IMG/VR virus record: IMGVR_UViG_3300048791_000014
Span: 1 to 51,334 of that record
DNA length: 51,334 nucleotides
Reading direction: 5' to 3' (one strand)
Origin: a virus
Shown: piece after piece, positions 1 to 8,022 of the stretch
Layout: every line of letters starts with the position of its first letter
How positions within the stretch are numbered: position 1 is the stretch's first letter
The notes under the pieces: model-generated
Database searches by the model: none
Seen by the model: only the letters and a program-made list of their open reading frames with translations
Told to the model about the DNA's origin: nothing
Program-made: the position numbers and the translations under genes

Positions 1-2
1 AG

Positions 3-398
3 AAGGACGAAAACAATTACATCGTCTACAAGAGGGTCATATTCGAGGGAATGCCTGTTCAAGTTGAGCAGTACCGATCAAGCTCTCCATTCGAGGCCGA
101 GAAGTTTTCAAAGAGGATGATCGGCTCTTACATCGTCAACGAACACGGAGCGATGGCGGATTTGGTTTTGAAGCGGAGAAATGAAAAGGGTGAGTTGGTT
201 GAGAAGACTGTTCGAGTGCCATCAGACTTTCAGAATAGTCGATTTAGTCCGATTCATGATCGCCCTGGCACACAGCAGCAGATGTTTGAGGAAGGCATTC
301 CTACTGAATTGATTAATGCCGAAAGCGTAGCGGAATACGAGTCGCGGCATGACGGCGAAGAAGTGATGAACGATGCGGAGGCTTGGAAATACCAGTGA
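3..398 (+). CDS. Hypothetical protein, 5' end outside the window
   Basis: The reading frame is open from the window edge, so this is the C-terminal part of a longer gene. An ATG at position 51 has no properly spaced ribosome site, so it is probably internal. The visible 131 residues are charged and carry no motif I recognise. Near the end the protein reads HDGEEV, a short string that recurs at the start of the next gene, where 17 bases are identical. It lies 9 nt upstream of the next gene and about 1.1 kb upstream of the portal gene. Function unknown. Confidence 0.7.
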   Translation, partial: KDENNYIVYKRVIFEGMPVQVEQYRSSSPFEAEKFSKRMIGSYIVNEHGAMADLVLKRRNEKGELVEKTVRVPSDFQNSRFSPIHDRPGTQQQMFEEGIPTELINAESVAEYESRHDGEEVMNDAEAWKYQ

Positions 399-407
399 GG
401 AGGAAAT

Positions 408-842
408 ATGGAAGCATCTGTGATTTATCATGACGGCGAAGAAGTTGAGGTTGGCTGGTTCGGTTTAATGCTCTACCGGCTACGTGGATTTTGGAGAACC
501 TGCAAGCAAACCGATTGGAAGAACTACTTCCAAGGCAATGGCCCCGGCGAAGTGACTTGGAAGGAATTTACTGGCTTTAGGGAGAACCCTAACGATTTAG
601 GCTGCTCCGCTCAGTGGTGCATCTGCGTCAAGGGTGGAATCCGTATGCGGGATGGAAACTACTACTACCGGAACATCACGGTATCCGATCTTGAAAGATG
701 TGTGGATAAAGATTGGTCTGACAAAGTGAAAGGCAAGGTTGCGGAACAGGAGAGAATCCTCGATCTCTACGCCGAACCAGATTGCAGTTGTCGATTGGGA
801 TTTCATTGCCGCTGCCCTTATCACAAAACGACGAAACACTAA
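408..842 (+). CDS. Hypothetical protein with a cysteine/histidine-rich tail
   Basis: A 144-residue protein starting at ATG 408, directly behind a strong GAGGAGG ribosome site just after the previous stop. The first half is aromatic and Trp-rich. The last 20 residues contain CSCRLGFHCRCPYH, a Cys/His cluster that could bind a metal. It begins with the same HDGEEV string as the end of the preceding protein. The stop is followed immediately by a copy of the 15-bp palindrome. I do not recognise the family. Confidence 0.75.
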   Translation: MEASVIYHDGEEVEVGWFGLMLYRLRGFWRTCKQTDWKNYFQGNGPGEVTWKEFTGFRENPNDLGCSAQWCICVKGGIRMRDGNYYYRNITVSDLERCVDKDWSDKVKGKVAEQERILDLYAEPDCSCRLGFHCRCPYHKTTKH

Positions 843-857
843 TTCTAAAATTTGGAA
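843..857. repeat. Dispersed 15-bp palindrome, copy 1 (TTCTAAAATTTGGAA)
   Basis: One mismatch from the consensus TTCCAAA-W-TTTGGAA. It starts directly after a TAA stop and ends 16 nt before the next start, GTG 874. Its right arm runs into the GAGGAGGG ribosome site. Confidence 0.8.
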
Positions 858-873
858 TGAGGAGGGAAAGAAA

Positions 874-1479
874 GTGCCAATCGTAAAAACCCGTTATGCC
901 TGCCCGCAATGCGGAGCACAGGTCAACGCCGAACATCGCAAGCTAGTGTGCTCGGCCAACAGTAGCCATTCATGGAACGACACCGCAGCGTTCCTTGGAT
1001 TGAACCCGCAAGTGAAGTACGAAGAGTCTAAGCCGCCAGTGATGGTCCAGCCGAACCACGTCAAGATGGAAGTGGTTGTACCGCCGACCGCGAAGACAAA
1101 GTTTGAAGCTAAGTTTGGAGACAGGGGAAACGCAACGGTCTCTGGATTGATTCAAATGCTGGCTGAGGGGGAGGTAGTGATCGTTCCCGAAGCGGATCTC
1201 CAACGGATGAAGGAACTATTGGGAAAGCGGCCTGAAAGCGCATCTGAGTTGTTTGGGTTGGTCTACAACCTCTCGATGGAACTTGAAACCGCCAAGTTGA
1301 TTGCAGATGAAGCGAAGAAGGACGTTGCGATTTACGAGGGGCGCAATCCGGGGGCCGTACTAATCAACTTGGGAAGTCTTTACGGTGCCGTAGTCGAGAA
1401 GGCCCGCGACCAGGGGGAGACCGCAAAGTTGTGGGCAGAGCGCGTAATCAAGCATGTGGTTGAGAACAACTGGCTCTGA
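874..1479 (+). CDS. Zinc-ribbon-containing hypothetical protein
   Basis: The frame extends back to an ATG at 739 inside the preceding gene, but GTG 874 is preferred because GGAGGG lies 7 nt upstream and the palindrome fills the gap. The 201-residue product starts with a CPQCG motif and a second Cys about 19 residues later, suggesting an N-terminal zinc ribbon. The rest is probably alpha-helical, with a coiled-coil-like C-terminal half. It lies 44 nt upstream of the portal gene. Role unknown. Confidence 0.7.
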   Translation: MPIVKTRYACPQCGAQVNAEHRKLVCSANSSHSWNDTAAFLGLNPQVKYEESKPPVMVQPNHVKMEVVVPPTAKTKFEAKFGDRGNATVSGLIQMLAEGEVVIVPEADLQRMKELLGKRPESASELFGLVYNLSMELETAKLIADEAKKDVAIYEGRNPGAVLINLGSLYGAVVEKARDQGETAKLWAERVIKHVVENNWL

Positions 1480-1523
1480 TTTTCGTAGCAAACTGAACTG
1501 TTGAGAGATACGATTAAAACGAC

Positions 1524-3386
1524 ATGGCAGACTTTCAAGCTCCCATTCCTAAGACTCCTGAAGTAGAAGACCGCTATCTGTTGGAATATTATTCCAAGAT
1601 GGCCGATTTCCTTGACGGCTGTTTCAGCGAGGGAATTGCGCGCCAAAAGACCACTCCAGAACTGAAGGCAATGGATGAGGCTATCGATTATCTGGCCGGA
1701 ATCCAATGGCGCGAGAAACTCCCCAATTACAGGCCAAAGCCGGTGTCGAACGAGGTTCTCTCGAATTTTTGGGAGACGATAGGACTGCTCACCGATGTAA
1801 GGCCGATCTTCCATATCTCGGAAGTTGGGTTTGCTGGTGATTATTCGAAGACCGCAAAGATTCTGAATGCGATGGTCAAGGGTTGGGCTCGCAGGGACAA
1901 ATTCAATCAAACGCTTGCGTTCTGGACAATGTTCGGAATGTTCACGACTTCGCCGGTCCTCCTCTACTGGAATCGGTTTGCCAGAGGGACGAGCGGGGAT
2001 GCGTGTGACGCCGACATCTCCATGAAGCATTTGAACCCCAAGGCCCTGATGCGGCTTGGGCCTACAAGACCTCATGATCTTCAAGAAGACGAGATGGTGA
2101 TCTACCGGCGCCGGGAGACGCTCGACTGGATCAAGAGAGCCTATCCGAATATGGGCAAGCACGTTCGTCCGCAGGAAGATTACAGCACCTACGGTGTTGA
2201 GCCACAGGTTCCTCCAACGGTCATGCCGCAATTGTTTGAGCAGTTGAATTCCGGCTGGAAACGTATTATGGGAGGGTCTGAGGCGTCGAGCGCGAGAAGC
2301 AAGTATCCAGAGGCAGAAGTAGTCGAGTTCTGGATGAACGACGATTCGATCAATGAAAGCCGCAACACATTATGGATGGGGCCTGGGGATGGAAAGAGCC
2401 CAAACAGCGCACCGTGGGGATACTGGGTTAAACCAGAAGAGAAGCTCTATCCTCGTGGGAGGCTTGTGATTCGTTCGAACAAAGTGACCCTATACGATGA
2501 GCCCAACCCCTACTACCACCGCAAGAGGCCATTCGTTTTGATGGGTCTTCACTCGGTCCCGTGGCAGCAGTACGCTTTGAGTGTATTGAAGCCGTGGATG
2601 GACACAAACGACATCATGAACCAGATTATGTCGGGATTGTTGTTGGCTGTGAAGAGAGCACTAGCACCGGCTTTGATGGCTCCAAAATCGGCTATTCACC
2701 CAGACGCATTGAAGGCTATAGACGCCAACAAGCCAAACCTGAAAATCTCTTTCAACTCGAATGCCATTACAGGTCCGACGTGGCAGGCTCCTCCAAATAT
2801 TGGAAACTACCCACTGCCAGTGCTTGAGATGCTCAGAAGGACGATCAAGGAGAACTCAGGGACCGATGCTGTTAATCAAGCTCTCGGGAAGAAGCAGGTT
2901 CCAGGTGGAGACACACTCGAAAAGATTCAGTTCTCGAAGACAACACCAATCAGGTTCAAAGCCGCAAACGTTGAGACGGGCGTGAATGAAGTTGGAGAAT
3001 TGTGGACCGGAACAGCACTACAGTTCTATGACGCTGCAAGGCGCGTTGAAACTCTCGGTATGGATGGACTAACGAAAGAGGACATCGACGATAGGCCGGG
3101 AAGTTTGATACCTGAAGGTGTGAACTCTGAATCGCACGTCCGTAAGTTCGGCTTTGAATGCGAGCAGGGATCGTTGTTCGGATTCCAGCGCCAGGACCGT
3201 ATTTCGATTGCGGCCGGACTGAGAAAGAATCGAGATTTGAGCCGCAAGAAGTTTTTTGCCATCGCTGTTCCAGATTGGAATATAGACCAGAAAGAGAACG
3301 ATGAAGAGCTTGCGGAAGAGGCAAAGCAGATGGCGCTTGCGGCGGCTGCTGCTGGCATAAAGCCGGGAGCGGCACACCATAAATAA
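1524..3386 (+). CDS. Portal protein (head-tail connector)
   Basis: A 620-residue acidic and aromatic protein that I read as the dodecameric portal through which DNA is packaged and ejected. The length fits podovirus-type portals, and it sits directly upstream of scaffold and major capsid genes, the usual place. Residues about 55-120 contain an IQWR element and a conserved-looking VRPIF segment typical of portal N-termini. Residues 400-470 are rich in Lys and Gln. The start at ATG 1524 lacks a strong ribosome site; a TACGAT hexamer lies 9 nt upstream. The call rests on length, motif impression and gene order, not on a search. Confidence 0.8.
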   Translation: MADFQAPIPKTPEVEDRYLLEYYSKMADFLDGCFSEGIARQKTTPELKAMDEAIDYLAGIQWREKLPNYRPKPVSNEVLSNFWETIGLLTDVRPIFHISEVGFAGDYSKTAKILNAMVKGWARRDKFNQTLAFWTMFGMFTTSPVLLYWNRFARGTSGDACDADISMKHLNPKALMRLGPTRPHDLQEDEMVIYRRRETLDWIKRAYPNMGKHVRPQEDYSTYGVEPQVPPTVMPQLFEQLNSGWKRIMGGSEASSARSKYPEAEVVEFWMNDDSINESRNTLWMGPGDGKSPNSAPWGYWVKPEEKLYPRGRLVIRSNKVTLYDEPNPYYHRKRPFVLMGLHSVPWQQYALSVLKPWMDTNDIMNQIMSGLLLAVKRALAPALMAPKSAIHPDALKAIDANKPNLKISFNSNAITGPTWQAPPNIGNYPLPVLEMLRRTIKENSGTDAVNQALGKKQVPGGDTLEKIQFSKTTPIRFKAANVETGVNEVGELWTGTALQFYDAARRVETLGMDGLTKEDIDDRPGSLIPEGVNSESHVRKFGFECEQGSLFGFQRQDRISIAAGLRKNRDLSRKKFFAIAVPDWNIDQKENDEELAEEAKQMALAAAAAGIKPGAAHHK

Positions 3387-3581
3387 TTTTCTCTTTACGA
3401 TTTCGCTTGAAATCATTCGGACAATTGTTTAATCATTTGCTCAATGAGGCAAGTTAACTACTTGCTGCATTAGACCTCCGGTATCCATTCCGGGGATCGC
3501 CAGCAGTACAGCGGTGAGAGGCCGCAACCAGAACACCGGCGAAATAAAACCCAGGGCGAACTACCCGGAAAGGAGCATCCC
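3387..3581 (+). other. Intergenic leader with hairpins, no gene seen
   Basis: 195 nt between portal and a 17-codon gene. No convincing ORF is present. Short inverted repeats are visible, for example GCGG-TGAGAG-GCCGC around 3515-3530 and a CCGG...CCGG pair around 3478-3496. The segment ends in a strong ribosome site (GGAAAGGAG). It may be a structured leader of the small capsid-region genes. Confidence 0.4.
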
Positions 3582-3635
3582 ATGTTCGAGACCAAGCGTG
3601 GCAAGAAGGCCCGTGTCAAGCACGTACGGCGCTAA
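3582..3635 (+). CDS. 17-residue strongly basic peptide
   Basis: ATG 3582 follows GGAAAGGAG with 6 nt spacing and reads MFETKRGKKARVKHVRR, then TAA. Nine of 17 residues are Lys, Arg or His. The good ribosome site and isolation in a capsid-gene gap argue that it is translated. A hairpin follows 9 nt later. It resembles the tiny basic proteins of 7548-8446 in composition. It could bind nucleic acid or virion components; function unknown. Confidence 0.5.
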   Translation: MFETKRGKKARVKHVRR

Positions 3636-3644
3636 TCGGAGCTA

Positions 3645-3660
3645 GCCGGTTTTGACCGGC
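3645..3660 (+). other. Hairpin after the 17-codon gene
   Basis: GCCGGT-TTTG-ACCGGC is a perfect 6-bp stem. A second imperfect stem (GGGGAG...CTCCCC) follows around 3668-3692. Neither has a T-tract, so these may stabilise RNA rather than terminate. Confidence 0.4.
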
Positions 3661-3724
3661 AGCAAGTGGGGGAGGGCCAAAAGCTCTCCCCTTAACTCAA
3701 GCAAACCATCCGACGAGGAATCAC

Positions 3725-3925
3725 ATGAAAGATGGAAAGGGCATGGCCGCACCCATTGCAGTAGGCGGTCACTATGATGCGACTTCGGCGCCGAAGATGA
3801 AGAAGGGCGAGTTCGCAGCCGTTGGAACCTTCATTGACGAAGGCGATATGACCACGGTTGAACCGCGTGGCACGAGTGTCAACGTGAAGACCGGCAAAAC
3901 GCAGGTTGGGAACTCGGAATTCTGA
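3725..3925 (+). CDS. Small hypothetical protein in the head gene cluster
   Basis: 66 residues from ATG 3725, with a GAGGA ribosome site upstream. The N-terminus is Lys- and Gly-rich and the second half is polar with several Thr. There are no Cys, membrane segments or familiar motifs. Its stop overlaps the next start (TGATG), so the two are translationally coupled. Placement between portal and scaffold suggests a head-assembly or minor virion role. Confidence 0.65.
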   Translation: MKDGKGMAAPIAVGGHYDATSAPKMKKGEFAAVGTFIDEGDMTTVEPRGTSVNVKTGKTQVGNSEF

Positions 3926-4278
3926 TGCCTCCAATCGACAGACCGCCGATGTCACCACAAGCCCAGGCCCAAATGGGGCCTCCAGGCGGCAGCGGGTTCG
4001 GTTCAGCAATTGGGCAAGCTCAAGAGCAAGTGGGCAAGAACCAAATCGATTTGGCTGTTTCGACAATCGAGAAAATTGCAATGGGTGTGAACGACGACAC
4101 GTTCCGCACCTATGCAACAAGAGCCATCGCCATCTTGAAGACCGGAGCGGCAATGGCGCAGCAAAAGGGGCCTCAATCTCAGCCAGGGGGAATGGCAGGT
4201 CCTCCTCCGGCGGCTGGAGCAGGCGCACCCCCACCGCAACCTCAGTTACCTCCGATGCCGGGGCAGATGCCCGGATAA
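3925..4278 (+). CDS. Pro/Gln/Ala-rich head-cluster protein
   Basis: 117 residues. Low-complexity Pro/Gln/Gly/Met-rich ends flank a helical core (residues about 35-78, containing IDLAVSTIEKIAMGV). The start overlaps the upstream stop. Similar small proteins with a central helix and Pro-rich tail occur beside portal and scaffold genes of podovirus-like phages, but I cannot name a family. It is probably a morphogenesis accessory or minor structural protein. Confidence 0.65.
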   Translation: MPPIDRPPMSPQAQAQMGPPGGSGFGSAIGQAQEQVGKNQIDLAVSTIEKIAMGVNDDTFRTYATRAIAILKTGAAMAQQKGPQSQPGGMAGPPPAAGAGAPPPQPQLPPMPGQMPG

Positions 4279-4344
4279 TCATTAACACCCGCAGCCCGTA
4301 GCCTCGACGGAGCCCGATGAGGGAAGCGAGGAAGGACAAGGGAG

Positions 4345-5271
4345 ATGGCAGTCAAGACCTTTGAAGGGATTTACTCTGCGCTCAGTGCCCAAGAGAAGAC
4401 GCTCATTGACAACCTTTTTGCAAAGGAACCCGAACTAAAAGGCGGGTGGCTTCGCCAAGACGACTACAGCCGCAAGCAGAACGAGTTGAAGTCGAAAGAG
4501 ACTGTGTACGAGGAAGCCGTGGCGTACAAGGCAAAGATGGAGCCTTGGTCGCAGGAAGCCTACGACAGACTTCATGCTCTGGAAGAGGCAGGCGTTCTCG
4601 ATTCTGAAGGGAAAGTCCTTTGGACTGACCAGAAGGCAGAACTCGAACGGCAGATTGAAGCGGCAAAAGCTCTTGGAGGAGACATGGACCCGAAGCAGTT
4701 GGACGAACTGGTTACGAAGAAAGTTCAGGAGATCGCCAAGCAAGCTGGCGGTTTGACGCGGGAAGAAGCAACCGCACTCTACGCAGCCGAGACGAAGAAG
4801 GCCGTAGAGGATGGATTCACGGCCCGTGAAGCGAAGTTCAACTCGGAGACCATCCCGTTTGTAGCTGGATTTGCCGCAGCCAATGGAGTTGTGGCGCTAC
4901 GATACGAGAAGGAATCCGGGGAGAAGTGGACGCCGGACAAGCAGAAAGAGTTTTTCGAGATGATGAGTAAGGAGAACAAGTTTGACCCTTACGCTCTCGA
5001 AGACAAACTGATGGAGCCAGTGAAGGCCAAGAAGCAGCGTGAGGCCGACATCGAAGCTGAAGTCAACAAGCGGCTTGCGGATCGTGGAATGCCGGCGGGC
5101 GGCGGGGAGCGTTTCATTCCGCAACAGTTTGGCGGTGATGCCAAGGGACTTTTGCAAAAGGCGTTGGATGACAGCGCAGGCAGCGACAAGGGTCCGGTTG
5201 ATGTACGCGATCTCGTACAAGCAGGAGTTGTCGAGGGAGCAAAGGAATTGATCCAGGCCGGCAAGGTTTAG
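4345..5271 (+). CDS. Scaffolding protein
   Basis: 308 residues, highly charged, almost entirely predicted helical, with many Glu/Lys heptad-like stretches (residues about 40-165 and 215-250) and a Gly-rich linker followed by a short C-terminal helix. This composition, and its position just upstream of the major capsid gene, are typical of internal scaffolds that template procapsid assembly. There is no sign of a protease domain. ATG 4345 is preceded by GGAAGGACAAGGGAG. An identity as another capsid chaperone cannot be excluded. Confidence 0.75.
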   Translation: MAVKTFEGIYSALSAQEKTLIDNLFAKEPELKGGWLRQDDYSRKQNELKSKETVYEEAVAYKAKMEPWSQEAYDRLHALEEAGVLDSEGKVLWTDQKAELERQIEAAKALGGDMDPKQLDELVTKKVQEIAKQAGGLTREEATALYAAETKKAVEDGFTAREAKFNSETIPFVAGFAAANGVVALRYEKESGEKWTPDKQKEFFEMMSKENKFDPYALEDKLMEPVKAKKQREADIEAEVNKRLADRGMPAGGGERFIPQQFGGDAKGLLQKALDDSAGSDKGPVDVRDLVQAGVVEGAKELIQAGKV

Positions 5272-5275
5272 AGTT

Positions 5276-5298
5276 TTGCGGTTCTTTCAAAACCGCAA
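5276..5298 (+). terminator. Hairpin between scaffold and capsid genes
   Basis: TTGCGGTT, a 7-nt loop, then AACCGCAA form an 8-bp stem just after the scaffold stop. There is no T-tract after it, so attenuation or mRNA processing is as likely as termination. Capsid genes often have such intercistronic stems. Confidence 0.45.
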
Positions 5299-5453
5299 CT
5301 GCAATCTGTAAGCGGGAAGCCTCGTGCAGAACCCACTCGGGATTGGCAGGGATGAGTCAACAGGAAGCGTTAGCAGAGCCTGTTGAACGATGAAGCGGCG
5401 AAAGCCGAGTTGTCAGCATCTCAGGCCCGAATGGGCGGAATCGAGGCTTTAAC
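5299..5453 (+). other. Structured leader of the major capsid gene
   Basis: This 155-nt gap holds a chain of perfect stems: CAACAGG (5358-5364) with CCTGTTG (5378-5384), then CGGC-GAAA-GCCG with a GNRA-type tetraloop (about 5396-5407), then GCCC-GAAT-GGGC (about 5427-5438). It has no good ORF. It could stabilise or regulate capsid mRNA. I looked for a hammerhead ribozyme core and did not find one. Confidence 0.4.
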
Positions 5454-6434
5454 GTGCTCACTTATAATGACCTCACGAGCAAAACCGTTGACAAGATCGT
5501 ACCGAGAATCGTGGACTCCGTGTTCAAGAACTCGCCGGTCCTGACTCGGCTCAAGAACAAAAGACGCTTCCAGTTCGAGGGCGGTCTAACGATCCGCCAC
5601 AACATCATGTACGCGCCCCTCAAGGGCGGCTCCTACCAGCGCGGCCAAGCCTTCGACATATCCGCAGTGCAGACCGACACGGCGCTCTATTTCAATGTGA
5701 AGCAATATTATGTAAACGTCACATTGTATGGGTCCGATCAGGTTTTGAACCGTGGTCCCGAAGGCGCTTTGAGTTTCATCGGCTCGAAGATGATTAACGC
5801 TTCCGGTACGATGGCGCAGTTGCTTGCGATTAACCTGTACGGAGACGGCGGCCTAGACGGTTCGACTTCGTTGAACTCTACGACCGATCTGGACGGCGCG
5901 GCAGCGGCCATCAATATCCCGGCCAACTATCCGACGTATGGCGGTGTCACCAGAACCGACATCGCATCGGCGGCTAACACTGGCATCAACGCTTACTACT
6001 TGGCTCCATCGGCATTCTCGCTGGGCGCTGTGCAGACGGCTTACGGTGCGTCATGGTTCGGCCAGGAGAAGGTCGACATGATTACGACCACACAGCCGGT
6101 GTGGGATGCTATGTGGAACAAGCTCCAGCCGCAACAGCGGTTCAATGACGAGACCTCCGACGTTCACGTTGGATTCCGCTCGTTCTTCTGGAATGGAGGC
6201 CAGGTGGTTGTCGACCAGTACCTGAGTACGCTGGGCGGTGCCTACCAGATGTACGGCTTCAACACCAACTACATCTTCTTCTACGTGTCGACGATTCCGA
6301 AGTACGCTTTCGGGTTCTCGGGGTGGAAGGAAGCGCAGAACACTGACGACGTGGCCGGCCAGTATTTCTATGACGGCGACTTGGTGTTCGATGCGCCAAG
6401 GCTCATGTTTAATCTGAACTTTAGCGGCCTGTGA
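5454..6434 (+). CDS. Major capsid protein
   Basis: 326 residues. It follows the scaffold gene and has the character of a major capsid protein. The N-terminal helix region (residues about 8-40) is followed by a beta-rich core with FEGGLTIRHNIMYAPLKGGS, alternating Gly, aromatic and polar residues, and a C-terminal FYDGDLVFD segment. The start is GTG 5454, with GAGG 7 nt upstream; no in-frame ATG is better placed. It probably forms the icosahedral shell with an HK97-type fold, although that fold is an inference from context. Confidence 0.85.
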   Translation: MLTYNDLTSKTVDKIVPRIVDSVFKNSPVLTRLKNKRRFQFEGGLTIRHNIMYAPLKGGSYQRGQAFDISAVQTDTALYFNVKQYYVNVTLYGSDQVLNRGPEGALSFIGSKMINASGTMAQLLAINLYGDGGLDGSTSLNSTTDLDGAAAAINIPANYPTYGGVTRTDIASAANTGINAYYLAPSAFSLGAVQTAYGASWFGQEKVDMITTTQPVWDAMWNKLQPQQRFNDETSDVHVGFRSFFWNGGQVVVDQYLSTLGGAYQMYGFNTNYIFFYVSTIPKYAFGFSGWKEAQNTDDVAGQYFYDGDLVFDAPRLMFNLNFSGL

Positions 6435-6449
6435 GAAAAGGAGAATGAC

Positions 6450-7106
6450 ATGGCAATTTTCGGTGTAAGCAATCAACTTCTTCAGATCGACACAGGCTTA
6501 ACTCGTACCTATCTCTACAACCCCACGACCGCATTTGCTCCGTGGAAGGGATTGGGCGAGAACCAAGTGCTCGGTCAGAGGTATTTCGGCGTAACCAGTA
6601 CAACCACTGGCGCTACGAGTTTGCAGGCGAATCCAAGCGGTTCTCCGGCAATCTTCATGCTCGTCCAGTATTTGTCGACTTCGGCAATCACCACGGGGAA
6701 CCTGACGACCGCTGCGGCTCCGGCTCCGGTCTACTGGACGGACGAAACCTACACGACAGTCACCGGAATCACGACTGAGGCATTGGGAGGGACGACCCTC
6801 GGGTTGAATTTCCCGGCCGGATTCATGATGTTGAACACGACTTCGCTCACGTCTTTGACGGCGGCGCAACTTGTCGGTTCCTACATCATGATCCAAGTCG
6901 CCGGCTTCTTGTCGCAGGCGTATTGCTCTGGTTCGTCTGCCGCTGGAATTGGCTCATGGCTAGTTCCGGTTGCAGGAACTCTCAGCATGAACTCAATCGC
7001 GGCCGGAAGCTCGGCAACCTATCAACCGTTCGGCAGACAGGCATCGGTTTTGTCGGCTCTCACAGCCGGCTTGGTCGACGTGCTCGTTGGCTGCGACATC
7101 ATCTAA
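6450..7106 (+). CDS. Virion structural protein next to the capsid gene
   Basis: 218 residues, Thr-, Ser-, Ala- and Gly-rich, almost no charge, probably all beta. An AAGGAG site precedes ATG 6450, 15 nt after the capsid stop. Low charge and beta-rich composition directly downstream of the major capsid gene suggest a capsid decoration, fibre or minor head protein. No recognisable enzymatic motif is present. Two Cys occur near the C-terminus. Confidence 0.65.
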   Translation: MAIFGVSNQLLQIDTGLTRTYLYNPTTAFAPWKGLGENQVLGQRYFGVTSTTTGATSLQANPSGSPAIFMLVQYLSTSAITTGNLTTAAAPAPVYWTDETYTTVTGITTEALGGTTLGLNFPAGFMMLNTTSLTSLTAAQLVGSYIMIQVAGFLSQAYCSGSSAAGIGSWLVPVAGTLSMNSIAAGSSATYQPFGRQASVLSALTAGLVDVLVGCDII

Positions 7107-7118
7107 GGGAGGCCGTTC

Positions 7119-7475
7119 ATGGCAACAATCAAGAAGAACCCGGACGGCGATCTCTCTCTTGGAAATCTGAGGGGGGAGCTTGTCACCCTGCAACCTGGGA
7201 TCTCCGACTATGCTTCGGGCGGGTATCTCATCGAGGGAATCGGTGGGAATCCTCTTACCGGAGGCGACGTTGGTTTGACCAAGGTGTTGTTTGTCGTTCC
7301 GGTTGGAGGAACTGTCGGACCTGAGCCAAGTTCGGCTTACTTCCCCCAGTGGAATACCGCGACTCAGAAGTTGCAGATTTTTCAGGATTCTGGCGCCAAC
7401 GCTCCATTGGGAGAAATCGGTCCTGGGACCAACCTTGCCAGTTACTCGTTTGATCTGCTAGTTGCCGGTCTGTAA
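7119..7475 (+). CDS. Small virion protein, possible head decoration protein
   Basis: 118 residues from ATG 7119, with GGGAGG upstream. It is Gly-rich, probably beta, and ends SYSFDLLVAGL. The segment FPQWNTATQKLQIF gives the impression of a head-associated structural protein that follows the capsid gene in many podovirus-like contigs. A strong terminator follows, closing the head operon. The function is inferred from position only. Confidence 0.6.
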   Translation: MATIKKNPDGDLSLGNLRGELVTLQPGISDYASGGYLIEGIGGNPLTGGDVGLTKVLFVVPVGGTVGPEPSSAYFPQWNTATQKLQIFQDSGANAPLGEIGPGTNLASYSFDLLVAGL

Positions 7476-7498
7476 GGCCCTCTATGGGCGATTAACCG

Positions 7499-7533
7499 AA
7501 GGGGCGGGGTTTAGGCCCTGCCCCTTTCGTTTT
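7499..7533 (+). terminator. Rho-independent terminator of the capsid operon
   Basis: AAGGGGCGGGG, a TTTAGG-type loop, then CCCTGCCCCTT make a stem of about 11 bp with one G-T pair, followed by a T-rich stretch (TTCGTTTT). It lies 23 nt after the stop of the 7119-7475 gene. Confidence 0.8.
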
Positions 7534-7547
7534 GAGAGGAGCACGAT

Positions 7548-7772
7548 ATGCCTGATGGCGGCGATGGAGTAAATCCAGGCAATGCAAGTACAAGCCCTGC
7601 TTCAAAACAAGATCGAAAGTGGAAAGAAGGTTTGAAGGCGGCTGGACGGACTCTGAGTTCAGAAGGAAGTAGCCTCATGGATAGGTCTGCCAGTGACAGG
7701 ATCACGCCCGTAAGTTTCAAAAAGGGTGGGCGTGTCAAGGCACGGAAGTCAAGAGTAAAGCCGAGGAAGTAA
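7548..7772 (+). CDS. Small basic protein with a KGGRVKARK-type tail
   Basis: 74 residues from ATG 7548 behind GAGGAG. The N-terminus is Gly/Ser/Asn-rich and the last 20 residues carry FKKGGRVKARKSRVKPRK. This is the first of six tiny genes packed end to end. The KGG(R/K)V tail recurs in the 8023-8106 product, so the two are probably related. It could be a DNA-condensing or minor virion protein. Its stop overlaps the next start (TAATG). Confidence 0.65.
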   Translation: MPDGGDGVNPGNASTSPASKQDRKWKEGLKAAGRTLSSEGSSLMDRSASDRITPVSFKKGGRVKARKSRVKPRK

Positions 7773-7921
7773 TGGCGACGAGAAAGAACAAGCCGGTGTT
7801 GATTGTCGCCCATGAGAATGAAAGGGTTATACCGGCGAACAAGCGTAAGCCTGTAGAGCGGTTGATGAAGCGGTCGGGAATGACTTTGACAAACAAGAAG
7901 CGCGGCAAGGAATCGAGGTAG
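7772..7921 (+). CDS. 49-residue basic protein
   Basis: ATG 7772 overlaps the upstream stop (TAATG). The product starts MATRKNKPVLIVAHENERV and ends TNKKRGKESR. About one third of residues are Lys or Arg. There is no known motif. The reading frame, tight coupling and composition match the neighbouring tiny genes. Confidence 0.6.
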   Translation: MATRKNKPVLIVAHENERVIPANKRKPVERLMKRSGMTLTNKKRGKESR

Positions 7922-7923
7922 TC

Positions 7924-8004
7924 ATGGCAGACAGCGGCAATTGGAGCGACAACGATAGGATGAAATCACCACAAGGCAAGCAGGGAAAAAAGAGTGGTGG
8001 TTGA
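7924..8004 (+). CDS. 26-residue peptide
   Basis: ATG 7924 lies 2 nt after the previous stop. The peptide starts MADSGNWSDNDRMK and ends GKKSGG. It has no independent strong ribosome site, although the end of the upstream gene (AAGGAATCGAGG) could serve. It looks like a member of the tiny gene run, possibly the remnant of a longer gene. Confidence 0.45.
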   Translation: MADSGNWSDNDRMKSPQGKQGKKSGG

Positions 8005-8022
8005 GTCCCGACATGGCTAAGA

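Noticed and set aside
5352-5410. Hammerhead ribozyme upstream of the capsid gene
   Set aside because: GATGAG and CGAAAG boxes are present, but the CTGANGA core and the three-stem junction with the cleavage site are missing; the GAAA is a tetraloop of a simple hairpin.
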